A stretch of 61,772 nt of DNA from assembly GCA_021851715.1 (NCBI GenBank), contig JAJZCR010000015.1:1-61772 (forward strand), written 5' to 3'. The translations under genes and the position numbers were made by a program. Below, piece by piece: positions 30,060 through 38,491 of the stretch; the first letter of the stretch is position 1; each line of letters begins with the position of its first letter. Source of the DNA: Planctomycetota bacterium (GTDB lineage: Bacteria > Planctomycetota > Phycisphaerae > WQYP01). The notes below the pieces were generated by a model that saw only the letters and a list, made by a program, of their open reading frames with translations, was not told the DNA's origin and made no database searches.

Positions 30060-31667
30060 TTACTTCCGCACCGCTCGCACCTGTTCTTTCACCACCTGGT
30101 CCACTGGCTTGGCATCCAGGCCCTCAACCTTCTTTTTTACCAGTGGTGTGATATTGGAAAAGCTCTTAATGAGTTCCACGAGTTTGCTTTCAATGGCCGG
30201 CGACAATTCACGCGTCTGCATCAGTTCCTTGCGAACATCCGCACCCGAGGAAGTCCAATACTCAAGAAAATCATGTTCCCAGCGGCCTACGTCACGTACC
30301 GCAACGGCATCCAGATACCCCTGGGTCGCGGCGTAAATCACGGCAATCTGGTCGACTACATCCATGGGTTGATACTGCGGCTGCTTGAGAATTTCCACCA
30401 TGCGCATGCCGCGATCCAACTGCTTCTGCGTGGCCTGATCCAAATCCGTGCCGATCTGGGTGAATGCCTCCAAGGCCCGGTACGCCGCCAAATCCAGCCG
30501 CAACGAAGCCGCCACCTTTTTATGTTTCATCGCCTTGATCTGAGCCGCCCCGCCAACACGGCTTACGGAAATACCTACGTTGACGGCCGGTCGCACACCA
30601 GCGTAGAAAAGATCTGGTTCCAGATATATCTGTCCGTCGGTAATACTGATCACGTTGGTGGGAATATAGGCGGATACTTCGCCTTCCTGAGTTTCAATCA
30701 CCGGTAAAGCGGTCAGCGATCCGCCGCCATTCTGCTTGGAGAGCTTACAGGCCCGCTCCAACAGGCGGCTGTGGAGATAAAATACGTCACCCGGGTAAGC
30801 CTCGCGACCCGGCGGACGACGCAGCAACAGTGACAATTGCCGGTAGGCCTGGGCCTGTTTGGAAAGGTCATCGTAAACGCAGAGCGTGGCCTTGCCCTGC
30901 CACATGAAATGTTCCGCCATCGCGCAGCCGGCATACGGAGCGATGTATTGCAGCGGAGCCGCATCAGAAGCTCCGGCAATTACCACAATCGTGTAGGCCA
31001 TCGCACCGACCCGGCGCAACACGTCCACGACGCCAGCCACGGTGGATTCCTTCTGTCCGATGGCCACATATACGCATATCACTTCATCCGGGGTGCCAAA
31101 GAACTTTTTCTGATTGATGATGGTATCAATCGCCACCGCCGTCTTTCCGGTTTTGCGGTCCCCGATGATAAGCTCGCGCTGGCCACGCCCGATCGGAATC
31201 ATTGAGTCGATGGCCTTGACCCCGGTTTGCAGCGGTTCTTTCACCGGCTGCCGATCGGCGATACCGGGAGCGATGATGTCCACCTTGCGGCGCTGAGCAG
31301 TTACGATGGGGCTGCCCCCGTCCATGGGCTGGCCGATGGAATTGACTACCCGTCCCAGTAATTCAGGTCCCACGGGAACGGACAGCAGTTCACCGGTGGA
31401 GCGGACCACATCTCCTTCCTTGATATCCGAGGAATCGCCGAAGATAACCGCTCCCACGGTCTCTTCTTCCAGATTAAACACCTGGCCATACAGGTCGTTG
31501 CGAAACTGCAACATCTCGCCAGCCATCACGTTGGACAGGCCGTAAATACGCGCTATGCCGTCGCCAACCTCAATCACCTTGCCGACCTGGCTGACATCGA
31601 GCCGGTCCTCAAACGTGGCGATTTCTTTTTGCAGGACAGACGAAATTTCATCAACTCTGAATTTCAT
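30060..31667 (-). CDS. atpA: F1Fo ATP synthase subunit alpha
   Basis: Non-catalytic nucleotide-binding F1 subunit. P-loop [28 protein letters not shown], the [37 protein letters not shown] block (core [13 protein letters not shown]) and [15 protein letters not shown] are intact. At 535 residues it is about 25 longer than typical, with extra C-terminal sequence. N-terminal [16 protein letters not shown] is the usual delta-contacting helix. AAGGTGAAAA before the ATG. 89 bp after atpH. Confidence 0.97.
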   Translation of the reverse strand: MKFRVDEISSVLQKEIATFEDRLDVSQVGKVIEVGDGIARIYGLSNVMAGEMLQFRNDLYGQVFNLEEETVGAVIFGDSSDIKEGDVVRSTGELLSVPVGPELLGRVVNSIGQPMDGGSPIVTAQRRKVDIIAPGIADRQPVKEPLQTGVKAIDSMIPIGRGQRELIIGDRKTGKTAVAIDTIINQKKFFGTPDEVICVYVAIGQKESTVAGVVDVLRRVGAMAYTIVVIAGASDAAPLQYIAPYAGCAMAEHFMWQGKATLCVYDDLSKQAQAYRQLSLLLRRPPGREAYPGDVFYLHSRLLERACKLSKQNGGGSLTALPVIETQEGEVSAYIPTNVISITDGQIYLEPDLFYAGVRPAVNVGISVSRVGGAAQIKAMKHKKVAASLRLDLAAYRALEAFTQIGTDLDQATQKQLDRGMRMVEILKQPQYQPMDVVDQIAVIYAATQGYLDAVAVRDVGRWEHDFLEYWTSSGADVRKELMQTRELSPAIESKLVELIKSFSNITPLVKKKVEGLDAKPVDQVVKEQVRAVRK

Positions 31668-31756
31668 TTTTCACCTTGAACTTAGTTACCTTCATGTTGG
31701 CTTTTTTATCATTTCACTCAACTAAAACATCCCGCTGCCGCTCCATCTGGCGGCAT

Positions 31757-32350
31757 TTATGCTTCAATGGCTTTCTGCGGACTCAATTGGGAGAACAACT
31801 GAGCGTGCAGCCATGATTTCATGGACGCAAGTCTGTAGTTGGTACTGTTGTCTACAAACAAGTCCCCCAGGCGAAATTGAGCTCCGCCCAGCAATTTCGG
31901 ATTCACCGATACTTTCAGCATTACTTCACGTCCCACTGCCTTGGCCACGGCCGTTCGAATCTGTTCCTGCCGGGTTGAGTCAATAGGAACAGCCGAAACA
32001 ACCTCCAGTGCGACGCGATTAGACCTTTCATCGTGAATCGCTGCAAACGCTGCAATAAACTCCGGCAGCAGATCCAACCGGTCACGCCGGGCCATAGCGT
32101 GAAACACCGCCAGCGTCATCCCCTCCACCTTGCCGGTTAACGCATCGTCGAAAAGCTTGCACTTTTCCCGGGATCCAATGGTTGCCACCTTGAGAAAAGT
32201 CTTCAACCGCGGCGTAGCCACCAACAGTTGGCCCAGAGCGGCCATATCCGCGACAACGTCGGCGAGTTTTCCCGCAGCCAGCGCCGCATCGTAAAGTGCG
32301 GTGGCATAGACGCGCCCCACCATCAACAGTTCGGATTCTCTGGGTTCCAT
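31757..32350 (-). CDS. atpH: F1Fo ATP synthase subunit delta
   Basis: Peripheral-stalk subunit (OSCP homologue), 197 residues. N-terminal helical domain starts GRVYATALYDAALAAGK; the C-terminal part has the family signature NPKLLGGAQFRLGDLFVDNS (core LLGGAQFRLGD). GGTGGAGCTTT precedes the ATG. It lies between atpF (31 bp upstream) and atpA. Confidence 0.93.
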   Translation of the reverse strand: MEPRESELLMVGRVYATALYDAALAAGKLADVVADMAALGQLLVATPRLKTFLKVATIGSREKCKLFDDALTGKVEGMTLAVFHAMARRDRLDLLPEFIAAFAAIHDERSNRVALEVVSAVPIDSTRQEQIRTAVAKAVGREVMLKVSVNPKLLGGAQFRLGDLFVDNSTNYRLASMKSWLHAQLFSQLSPQKAIEA

Positions 32351-32381
32351 AAAGCTCCACCAACGGCCGCGTGGCCGCCGT

Positions 32382-33032
32382 TCAATTCACACTGGCCGTT
32401 AACTGGGCCAAAGATTCATCCAGAAACTTCCGCTGATCCGCGGCATTAATTTCCCGCTCTATGATGCGCGAAGCGATCTGGACGCTTAAATCGGCTGCTT
32501 GACGGGCTATTTCACCCAGGGCCTGCTGCTTGGCCGATTCAATATCGCGCAAGGCTTGCTCTTTCAAGGCCCGGGCATCCGCCTCTGCCCGCTGGTGAAT
32601 GGCATCGGCTGCCTTGGATGCATCCACTTTTGCCTGTTGAAGCTGCTGAGACGCCTGTCGCTGTACCTCGGCAATTTTTTCTTCCAGTTGTTTGCGTGTC
32701 TGTTCCACCTGGACCTGGGCAGCGGCGGCGGCCTGCACGCTTTCGCGAATGGCATTTTCCCGACGGCTCAGGCCGGCAATGAGGGGCCGCCAGGCAAATC
32801 GGCTCAACACTACCAATAAAACCACAAATATGACCAGGGTAATCAACGCCATGCCCGCATTGATCGACATCAGCCTGGCACCGGCATTGGCAGCCCCACC
32901 GCCGGAGTGAGCCACGGCCGCCTGCACCGGGTTTCCCATTGCCACCAGCGCCAGCATGGCCGTCGCCCCCGCGCCCGTGAGCAACCGGCTTAACAGCGGC
33001 ATGGATCTTATCTGCCTGGATATCATGTTCAT
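32382..33032 (-). CDS. atpF: F1Fo ATP synthase subunit b with N-terminal signal peptide
   Basis: Membrane-anchored stator subunit, 216 residues from the ATG at 33032, which has an AGGA eight bases upstream. Before the normal TM (about 60-82, ITLVIFVVLLVVLSRFAW) there is an extra hydrophobic N-terminus, LLTGAGATAMLALVAMGNPVQA, with an A-x-A style cleavage site, followed by a short periplasmic stretch. Then the usual long alanine/glutamine-rich coiled coil (about 90-200) that reaches F1. Typical b is about 160 residues without a signal peptide. Operon position between atpE and atpH is normal. Confidence 0.92.
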   Translation of the reverse strand: MNMISRQIRSMPLLSRLLTGAGATAMLALVAMGNPVQAAVAHSGGGAANAGARLMSINAGMALITLVIFVVLLVVLSRFAWRPLIAGLSRRENAIRESVQAAAAAQVQVEQTRKQLEEKIAEVQRQASQQLQQAKVDASKAADAIHQRAEADARALKEQALRDIESAKQQALGEIARQAADLSVQIASRIIEREINAADQRKFLDESLAQLTASVN

Positions 33033-33123
33033 AACCAAAGTCCTCATTTGACGGCTTGACACCGCAGATCACTGTGGAATCGGTGCCAATCACCCCGATC
33101 CGCACGCTTGATCATCCGGGAGC

Positions 33124-33459
33124 TTACAGCCCGCCATTGCGGATCAGCACGATCATCACCAGCACCAGCAGCAAGAAGGTAAAACCTTCAATAATGGCCG
33201 CGGCCAGAAAGAATTGCGTCCGGATGACGTTAATCAATTCCGGCTGACGAGCCGTCGCTTCGCACATGCTGCCGCCGATGGCACCCACGCCGGCACCCGC
33301 GCCACCTACACCAGCTCCACCGCCAATTAAGGCTCCCGCCACCTGAATGGCTTCGGTCAGCTCATGCATGGAATTGGCTCCCTGAGCCAGGCCATGAGCC
33401 ACCGCGTGGCCGGTGGCCGCCGCCGCCTGGGTTGCCTGCATCGTTGTTGTTGGATCCAT
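33124..33459 (-). CDS. atpE: F1Fo ATP synthase subunit c
   Basis: Proteolipid of the rotor ring, 111 residues. An extra N-terminal stretch of about 35 residues precedes the two-helix hairpin. Helix 1 is glycine-rich (GGGAGVGGAGAGVGAIGG, 46-63), the polar loop is RQPE (72-75) and helix 2 carries the ion-binding glutamate in AAIIEGFTF (E91). The residue after it is glycine, and the Ser/Thr pair of sodium-type rings is missing, so proton coupling is likely. AGGAGTACATACG before the ATG. Confidence 0.96.
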   Translation of the reverse strand: MDPTTTMQATQAAAATGHAVAHGLAQGANSMHELTEAIQVAGALIGGGAGVGGAGAGVGAIGGSMCEATARQPELINVIRTQFFLAAAIIEGFTFLLLVLVMIVLIRNGGL

Positions 33460-33537
33460 CGTATGTACTCCTGATTATTGAAGACCTTCCTGAATTCACC
33501 CGCCGCCACAACACCGTGGCCGGCGATAGTTGGATGT

Positions 33538-34515
33538 TTAATGTTCCAGGGAAACCGCTTCCGCGATGTAAGCCGCACTCAGCAGCGTAAAGATATAGGC
33601 CTGTAGAAAGGCTTCCAGCAGATGCAGCGCCTCAAACGCTGTCCCTGAAAAAATCACCGGAATAGCCGCCGTTGTCCGGGCCAGAGCGCCGCCCAGCGCA
33701 AATGTGATGCTTACCAGCACCGCCACCACCAGCGGCCCGGACATCATCACTGCAAATAGACGCATGCACAAGGCCAGCGGCTTTACGAACATACCCAATA
33801 ATTCCAGCACAAAAATCAGCGGCCAAATCACCCATGGCACGCCGGGGGGAACCAGGTGTTTAAAGTAGTTGCTTACTCCCACCACTGCCGCTACCGGCCA
33901 CATGCGACGGGGGCCTTCCGCCACGGTTGCAGCATGATGTCCATGGCCGTGCTCCTGGGCATGAGGCTGATGTCGGTTGCGGGCGTGGCGGATAAAAGCG
34001 GACAACCCCGACACATGCACCGTTACAAACGTGCATACCGCCAAGGTGGCCGTAACCGTCAAATTGCCCGTTGCATCGCCCCAGAATGCCGGAATGTGCG
34101 TACCAAAAGCCGCATTGAACAAGGTTACCAGTTCGTCCACCGGCAACATGCCGAAAAGATCGGCAAACAGAATAAAGAAAAAGGCCGTCCATAAGTAAGG
34201 TGTAAATACAGAAGCCCATTTTCCCAGCATCGGCTCAAAAGTATCGCGCTGCAGAAATACCAGAACGGCCTCAAAAAAGTTACGAAATCCGGTCGGCACC
34301 GGGTGCTTTTTCAGGCGATGCGCCATGGTCGGAAAAATAACCAGCATCAGGCCGGCCGACAACAGCAGCATCAAAATATCGCTGCTGAAATAGACTGGTT
34401 TTCCCAGGATGGAAAACATCGGATGAGACCACAGCCGGTGCGCGACGGTTCCGCTAAGTACGTTCACGCCGGCCAGCGGTAAACTACTGGCAGTCACTGG
34501 CACAACAACATTCAT
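33538..34515 (-). CDS. atpB: F1Fo ATP synthase subunit a
   Basis: Stator channel subunit, 325 residues from the ATG at 34515 (an upstream GTG would add two). Multiple TMs are visible. The essential arginine sits in LALCMRLFAVMMSGP, where most bacteria have RLFGNMxAG; the arginine is kept but the GN is AV. Helix 5 keeps LQAYIFTLLSAAYI with its glutamine. A histidine/glycine-rich cytoplasmic or periplasmic loop (about 180-215) makes it longer than usual. Located before atpE, as normal. Confidence 0.93.
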   Translation of the reverse strand: MNVVVPVTASSLPLAGVNVLSGTVAHRLWSHPMFSILGKPVYFSSDILMLLLSAGLMLVIFPTMAHRLKKHPVPTGFRNFFEAVLVFLQRDTFEPMLGKWASVFTPYLWTAFFFILFADLFGMLPVDELVTLFNAAFGTHIPAFWGDATGNLTVTATLAVCTFVTVHVSGLSAFIRHARNRHQPHAQEHGHGHHAATVAEGPRRMWPVAAVVGVSNYFKHLVPPGVPWVIWPLIFVLELLGMFVKPLALCMRLFAVMMSGPLVVAVLVSITFALGGALARTTAAIPVIFSGTAFEALHLLEAFLQAYIFTLLSAAYIAEAVSLEH

Positions 34516-34665
34516 AAGCACTTCTGAAATCCGGTTCCAACCTGCCGCCCGTTCGTCAACCCCGTTGCCACCCGCCAGAGTAGCGCCGGGGCGATTCTTT
34601 TACCTGATGCGCCGCGGCTCGTCAAATGGACCTGTTATCGACGGCCTTCCCGGCCGCATCACAAT

Positions 34666-35094
34666 CTACACCTTGGAATGTTTGATGACCCACGAGGACA
34701 CCAGCGATTCGGCAATGAGCAACACAAAATAAAAGGCCACAAGCCACAGCAGCACCACTGTTTTCTGCAAATGCACCGGCGAAAAAGCAATAAGCACCAC
34801 CGCCCCCACGGCCACACCCACCAACCGCGTCATGTTCGCCAGCACCGCACAACGCAACAGTAATATGGCGCTGCGCCCAATCAATATCACCATCGGCGCA
34901 ACGGCCAGCAAACCCACCACCACGCTCACCACCGCAGCATCCAGCATTTCCCGCAGATGCAGCGGCCGGTGCAACACCAACAATGCACCTGAAGCCAACA
35001 GCATCACAGCTCCAACGGCCGCCACCGGCGTAGCCGCCAAACCAAGCCGCAGCCACATTGAACTGACCGCCTCTGCTTTTTGTGAATTATTCAT
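34666..35094 (-). CDS. AtpI-like four-TM membrane protein of the ATP synthase operon
   Basis: 142-residue hydrophobic protein with four predicted TMs (about 17-40, 55-75, 87-105 and 110-135). It has the size and operon position of AtpI, which assists Fo assembly and ion supply, but sequence identity is not evident by eye. Its ATG at 35094 is five bases behind an AGGA and overlaps the atpZ stop (35087-35089) by 8 bp, so translation is coupled. A 150-bp gap then leads to atpB. Confidence 0.6.
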   Translation of the reverse strand: MNNSQKAEAVSSMWLRLGLAATPVAAVGAVMLLASGALLVLHRPLHLREMLDAAVVSVVVGLLAVAPMVILIGRSAILLLRCAVLANMTRLVGVAVGAVVLIAFSPVHLQKTVVLLWLVAFYFVLLIAESLVSSWVIKHSKV

Positions 35095-35446
35095 CACCAT
35101 CCTGATCGGGTCTTGAAATTTTTGTTTCCTTGTGATCTGTCTTCAAGAGTATTTTGATCTGCAGGTATAGATCACCAATCGCCGCGACACTTATGGCTAT
35201 CACTGTGGCTATTCCGTGCCATTGAAATTTTTTATCCAGCCACTGGCCTATCAACCCGAACACTAAAATAACGGCGAGAAACTCAAACCCCATCCCCGCA
35301 AAACGTTGTAAGCTGCTCCTGCCGGCTCCAATACCGTCCACAGATGAGCCTGAATGCATGCGATCTTCGGCATGTTTTTCCAGCCGATCCATCGCGGATT
35401 TTGCGCCGCCGGAGGGTATTTCCTTTTTAGGCCCATCTTCTTCCAT
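35087..35446 (-). CDS. atpZ: AtpZ-like small membrane protein, first gene of the ATP synthase operon
   Basis: 119 residues: a charged N-terminal half, then two TMs (about 52-72 and 80-100: FEFLAVILVFGLIGQWLDKKF and the following helix) and an acidic tail. This is the AtpZ/AtpI pattern (Mg/Ca transporter-like helper of F1Fo). The ATG at 35446 has GAAGG eight bases upstream and is preferred over the GTG at 35455. It directly follows the clear promoter at 35474-35502. Confidence 0.75.
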   Translation of the reverse strand: MEEDGPKKEIPSGGAKSAMDRLEKHAEDRMHSGSSVDGIGAGRSSLQRFAGMGFEFLAVILVFGLIGQWLDKKFQWHGIATVIAISVAAIGDLYLQIKILLKTDHKETKISRPDQDGDE

Positions 35447-35470
35447 GGTCGTCACCTTCGACCGCAGACG

Positions 35471-35502
35471 GACATTGTAATATTTTTCACAATGTCTGTC
35501 AA
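35471..35502 (-). promoter_or_regulatory. Sigma-70-type promoter of the ATP synthase operon with an inverted repeat
   Basis: Read on the minus strand, TTGACA (35502-35497) and TACAAT (35479-35474) are spaced by exactly 17 bases, close to the housekeeping consensus. The start would be near 35465, about 20 nt before the atpZ ATG. An 8-bp inverted repeat GACATTGT/ACAATGTC (35471-35478 and 35489-35496) covers the -10 and spacer and could be an operator. Confidence 0.8.
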
Positions 35503-35520
35503 CAGATTATTACCAAATTA

Positions 35521-35528
35521 CTTGGTCC
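35521..35528. repeat. Target-site duplication (left copy) of the MITE
   Basis: CTTGGTCC directly outside the left inverted repeat; the identical right copy is at 35689-35696. Confidence 0.85.
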
Positions 35529-35688
35529 GGGTGCGGCCATAATTTTTGGCAAAGCCGTCCCGCGAGCAAACCATGGCCTGCGAGCCCGCTGCGCCATCTG
35601 GGGGGCGGCCATCTTGGCCGCCGGGGCTTCCCTGGAAGCCCGCCCCAAAAATCCCATGCAGCCGCTGCCAAAAATAATGGCCGCACCC
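35529..35688. mobile_element. MITE: 160-bp element with 23-bp terminal inverted repeats
   Basis: Left end 35529-35551 (begins GGGTGCGGCCAT) and right end 35666-35688 are inverted copies, 22 of 23 bases identical; only base 13 differs (A/T). Both ends abut identical 8-bp direct repeats CTTGGTCC at 35521-35528 and 35689-35696, as left by transposition. No transposase fits in 160 bp, so a helper must act in trans. Inside are two perfect hairpins: GGCGGCCA-TCT-TGGCCGCC (35604-35622) and GGGCTTCC-CT-GGAAGCCC (35624-35641). The element sits between the S1-gene stop and the atp promoter, 18 bp upstream of its -35. The family is unknown; 8-bp duplications occur in the IS1595, ISL3 and IS66 groups among others. 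Confidence 0.85.
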
Positions 35689-35696
35689 CTTGGTCC
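35689..35696. repeat. Target-site duplication (right copy) of the MITE
   Basis: CTTGGTCC directly outside the right inverted repeat, same orientation as the left copy at 35521-35528. Confidence 0.85.
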
Positions 35697-35730
35697 CTGC
35701 GCCGCGGCATTCCAAGTCCGTAGCCCAACG

Positions 35731-37113
35731 CTACAGGCCGCCTTTCAGCAGTGCTTTCCGCGCCACCTTGGCGGGCTTTTTCCCCGCCGCTTCGGTCTGA
35801 GCAATCTCCGCCGCCGACGTGCCCGGCGATCCCGATGGTGTTGTCGCGGCTTGTCGGTCTCCCTCCGCCACCGATTCTGCCGAACTCTTTTCGCGCTGCA
35901 CCTGGGCTATGGATAAACTGATTCGCTTTTTTTCCAGGTCGATCGCGAGCACCTTGGCCTCGACCTTCTGCCCCACCTTGATTTCTTCACTCACCCGTGA
36001 AATGTGCCGATGGGAAATTTCTGAAATATGCACCAGCCCATCCACACCCGCGGCCAATTCCACAAATGCGCCAAAATCCAAAATCCGGCTGACCACACCC
36101 GATACCTTCGTTCCCACGGGAAAATCTGCAGCCACGGTTGACCATGGATCTTTCATCAACTGCTTAAGCCCCAGCGACACGCGCTGTTTTTCGGCATCAA
36201 TTCCCAACACCATCACTTGTACCACATCGCCCACCTTCACTACCTTGTTGGGATCCGAGACGCGACTATGGCTCATCGCCGATACGTGTAATAACCCGTC
36301 CACTCCACCCAAATTCACAAACGCTCCGTAGGGCTGCACGCTCAGCACCCGCCCTTCCCGAATTTGCCCCGTGGCCAGTTCGCCCCAGGTTTTTTCCCGC
36401 AGCTTGGCCTGCTCCTCTTCCAGCAATTCCCGGCGACTCACCACCAGCTTGTTGGCGCTGAGATCAATTTCGATGACCCGGCAGCGCATTTTCTCACCGA
36501 CAAAAACCGACAGGTCCGGGCAGAACCGGATGTCGACCTGGCCGGCGGGCATAAAAGCCCGCGTATTTTTCAGGCGCATTTCCAGGCCGCCTTTGTTGGC
36601 AGCCTCCACCATCGCGTCCACCGTGTCGCCTACACGCAGTTGCTCCAGCCCTCCATGGTTGATCGCCCCCTTGCGGGCCAGAAGAATCAGCCCTTCGCGG
36701 GAATCATAGCCGGTATAAATGAATTCATACTCCCGCCCTACTTCCACCGGTTCCACCGCCGGCTCACCAGGCTGAGATTCAAATTGATCCAACCCAGCAA
36801 TGCCCTGCGACTTGCCCCCCAAGTCCACAAACACACTCCGATCGCGAATGCTCACCACGCGTCCTGTGCGACTCCGGACCGTACCGGTGGGTGCCGCCTC
36901 CACCGCCCGTACCGTGGTCGGACGGCCACCACGCAACGGTCGGCTGGGATCCAAACCCGGTGCGCCTTGGGGGCGCGACAGCGCCTCGGCCATAAGGTCT
37001 TCAATCGTCAGACCCTGCATCGCTTCAACCACGGCACGGTCTAACTCTTCCGGGACCGGTTTTACTTCCGGTGGCGGATTACGATTTTCATTGAATTGAG
37101 AGCCAAACGCCAT
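35731..37113 (-). CDS. rpsA: S1-domain RNA-binding protein (ribosomal protein S1-like)
   Basis: 460 residues with four S1 OB-folds. Two degenerate ones lie at about 75-160 and 160-235; two classical ones follow, at about 250-325 (GRVLSVQPYGAFVNLGGVDGLLHVSAMS) and 340-415 (GVVSRILDFGAFVELAAGVDGLVHISEIS). A low-complexity alanine/serine/lysine tail ends the protein. S1 proteins bring mRNA to the 30S subunit. The ATG at 37113 has AAGGA ten bases upstream; another ATG at 37122 is too close. It is a single gene, separated from the downstream atp operon by the MITE. E. coli S1 has six domains, so this is a four-domain relative, as in many other phyla. Confidence 0.87.
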   Translation of the reverse strand: MAFGSQFNENRNPPPEVKPVPEELDRAVVEAMQGLTIEDLMAEALSRPQGAPGLDPSRPLRGGRPTTVRAVEAAPTGTVRSRTGRVVSIRDRSVFVDLGGKSQGIAGLDQFESQPGEPAVEPVEVGREYEFIYTGYDSREGLILLARKGAINHGGLEQLRVGDTVDAMVEAANKGGLEMRLKNTRAFMPAGQVDIRFCPDLSVFVGEKMRCRVIEIDLSANKLVVSRRELLEEEQAKLREKTWGELATGQIREGRVLSVQPYGAFVNLGGVDGLLHVSAMSHSRVSDPNKVVKVGDVVQVMVLGIDAEKQRVSLGLKQLMKDPWSTVAADFPVGTKVSGVVSRILDFGAFVELAAGVDGLVHISEISHRHISRVSEEIKVGQKVEAKVLAIDLEKKRISLSIAQVQREKSSAESVAEGDRQAATTPSGSPGTSAAEIAQTEAAGKKPAKVARKALLKGGL

Positions 37114-37487
37114 CAAACTCATTTCCTTGTAGTAACGTCTATTCCCGTTTCGGGAGAAACCAAAACCTGGTGTCATTCTACACTGCGCTGGCCGTTAACG
37201 AAAGAACCCCCGTGGCCACCATTGACCGCGCCCCGTTGGCCAGTGATGGTTTATTTACTCTTTTTTCCTTTCAACCGTTCTGAACCACACCGTCATATAA
37301 TATCGGTCATAAACGCACTGAACCCCATGCATTCTCGGGTGTGGCTGCTATCTTTGTCTGAAATAGCGAAATAGCGAATGAGCGGGCATTGCCTTGCCGA
37401 TGTCTAAGGCGGGCGAAAGGGACCAGGCCAGGGGATCGGCCTGGGAAATGGCGGCAGCCGGTCTGCCGAGTTCACCAGAGGTGTGCC
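37114..37487. promoter_or_regulatory. Divergent promoter region and structured leader of the GGDEF gene
   Basis: No gene. A perfect TATAAT lies at 37296-37301 on the plus strand, with only a weak -35. The presumed leader then has two strong hairpins: CCAGGCC/GGCCTGG (37423-37429 with 37438-37444) and CGGCAG/CTGCCG (37452-37457 with 37463-37468), the second 19 nt before the GTG. The S1-gene promoter must also be here on the minus strand; TAGAAT near 37180 is a candidate. Confidence 0.4.
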
Positions 37488-38405
37488 GTGAAATCCAAGG
37501 TTTTATTGGTTGATGATCTCAAAATCATTCACCAGCTTTTGCGTATTCGCCTCGCGGATGAGCCAATGGAATGGCATTCCGCTTTTGACGGACACGAAGC
37601 CCTGGAAAAGGCCGAGAGACTTGGCGTTGATCTTATTCTTCTGGATGTCAATCTGCCCGACATGGACGGGTTTGAAGTGTGCCGGCGGCTGAAATCCAAC
37701 CCCGCCACGGGGTCGGTGCCGATCATCTTTTTATCCGGTGAATCGGCGGGAGATGAAAAGGTTAAAGGCTTTTCCCTGGGTGCCGTTGATTATGTCGTTA
37801 AACCATTTGATGCCGCGGAACTGCTCGCCCGCGTCCGCGTGGCCCTGCGTACGCGCGAACTGATGGAAATGCTGGCCAAAAGGGCGCTGATCGATGGTCT
37901 GACCGGCCTGCACAATCGAGCCTACCTGGATGAGCGCCTTGCCGCCGAAACGGCCCATGCACTGCGTTTCAGTTCCCGGTTCAGCTGTATTATGTCTGAC
38001 CTGGATAAGTTCAAACAGCTTAATGACACCCATGGTCATTCCTTTGGCGATCAGGTGCTGCGCGGCGTGGCCCGTGTGTTTTCCGAATCCTGCCGGACCG
38101 AAGATGTGGTGGCCCGTTACGGCGGCGAAGAATTTGCCATCCTCACCCCCAATGTTGCCGCCGATGGAGCGATGGTTCTCGCTGAACGCCTGCGCCAACG
38201 CATGGCCGCGGAAATTTTCCGAATTGAGGATCAGCCCATCCGCATCAGTTGCAGTTTTGGAGTAGCCGAGCTTGATCCCAGCAATCCGCAAATGCTTCTG
38301 GAGTGTGCCGATCAGGCGCTTTACCGGGCCAAAAGACAGGGCGGAAATTGCGTTATTCCGTTTGATAACATGACACAAAGCATCACCGGATCGGCATTGG
38401 TCTAA
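37488..38405 (+). CDS. Response regulator with GGDEF diguanylate cyclase (PleD/WspR-like)
   Basis: 305 residues. The REC domain (1-115) has the acidic pair D9/D10, phosphoacceptor D53 in LILLDVNLPDMDG, and K105. The GGDEF domain (about 135-295) has active-site GGEEF (212-216), SDLDKFKQLNDTHGH for metal and substrate, and an intact inhibitory I-site RTED (203-206) five residues before GGEEF. It should make cyclic di-GMP when phosphorylated and be product-inhibited. The GTG start is chosen because the frame upstream is not REC-like. No sensor kinase is adjacent, so it is an orphan. No EAL domain is seen. Confidence 0.92.
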   Translation: MKSKVLLVDDLKIIHQLLRIRLADEPMEWHSAFDGHEALEKAERLGVDLILLDVNLPDMDGFEVCRRLKSNPATGSVPIIFLSGESAGDEKVKGFSLGAVDYVVKPFDAAELLARVRVALRTRELMEMLAKRALIDGLTGLHNRAYLDERLAAETAHALRFSSRFSCIMSDLDKFKQLNDTHGHSFGDQVLRGVARVFSESCRTEDVVARYGGEEFAILTPNVAADGAMVLAERLRQRMAAEIFRIEDQPIRISCSFGVAELDPSNPQMLLECADQALYRAKRQGGNCVIPFDNMTQSITGSALV

Positions 38406-38491
38406 GCCAAGCACACATCCCGCAACGATACTGTATTTTAGATTATCTATTGATCCCGAAGCGCCCGGCATGTGCATCGAGGTGACACCGG

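Noticed and set aside
34622..35056. 144-residue alternative frame in the AtpI-like region
   Set aside because: Glycine/cysteine-rich out-of-frame reading; the four-TM frame coupled to atpZ is better supported.
35510..35728. 72- and 65-residue frames on the minus strand
   Set aside because: They run through the MITE and its inverted repeats; composition follows the repeats and no ribosome binding site or family is seen.
37731..38477. 248-residue minus-strand frame opposite the GGDEF gene
   Set aside because: Shadow of the coding strand; the GGDEF and REC motifs on the plus strand are unmistakable.
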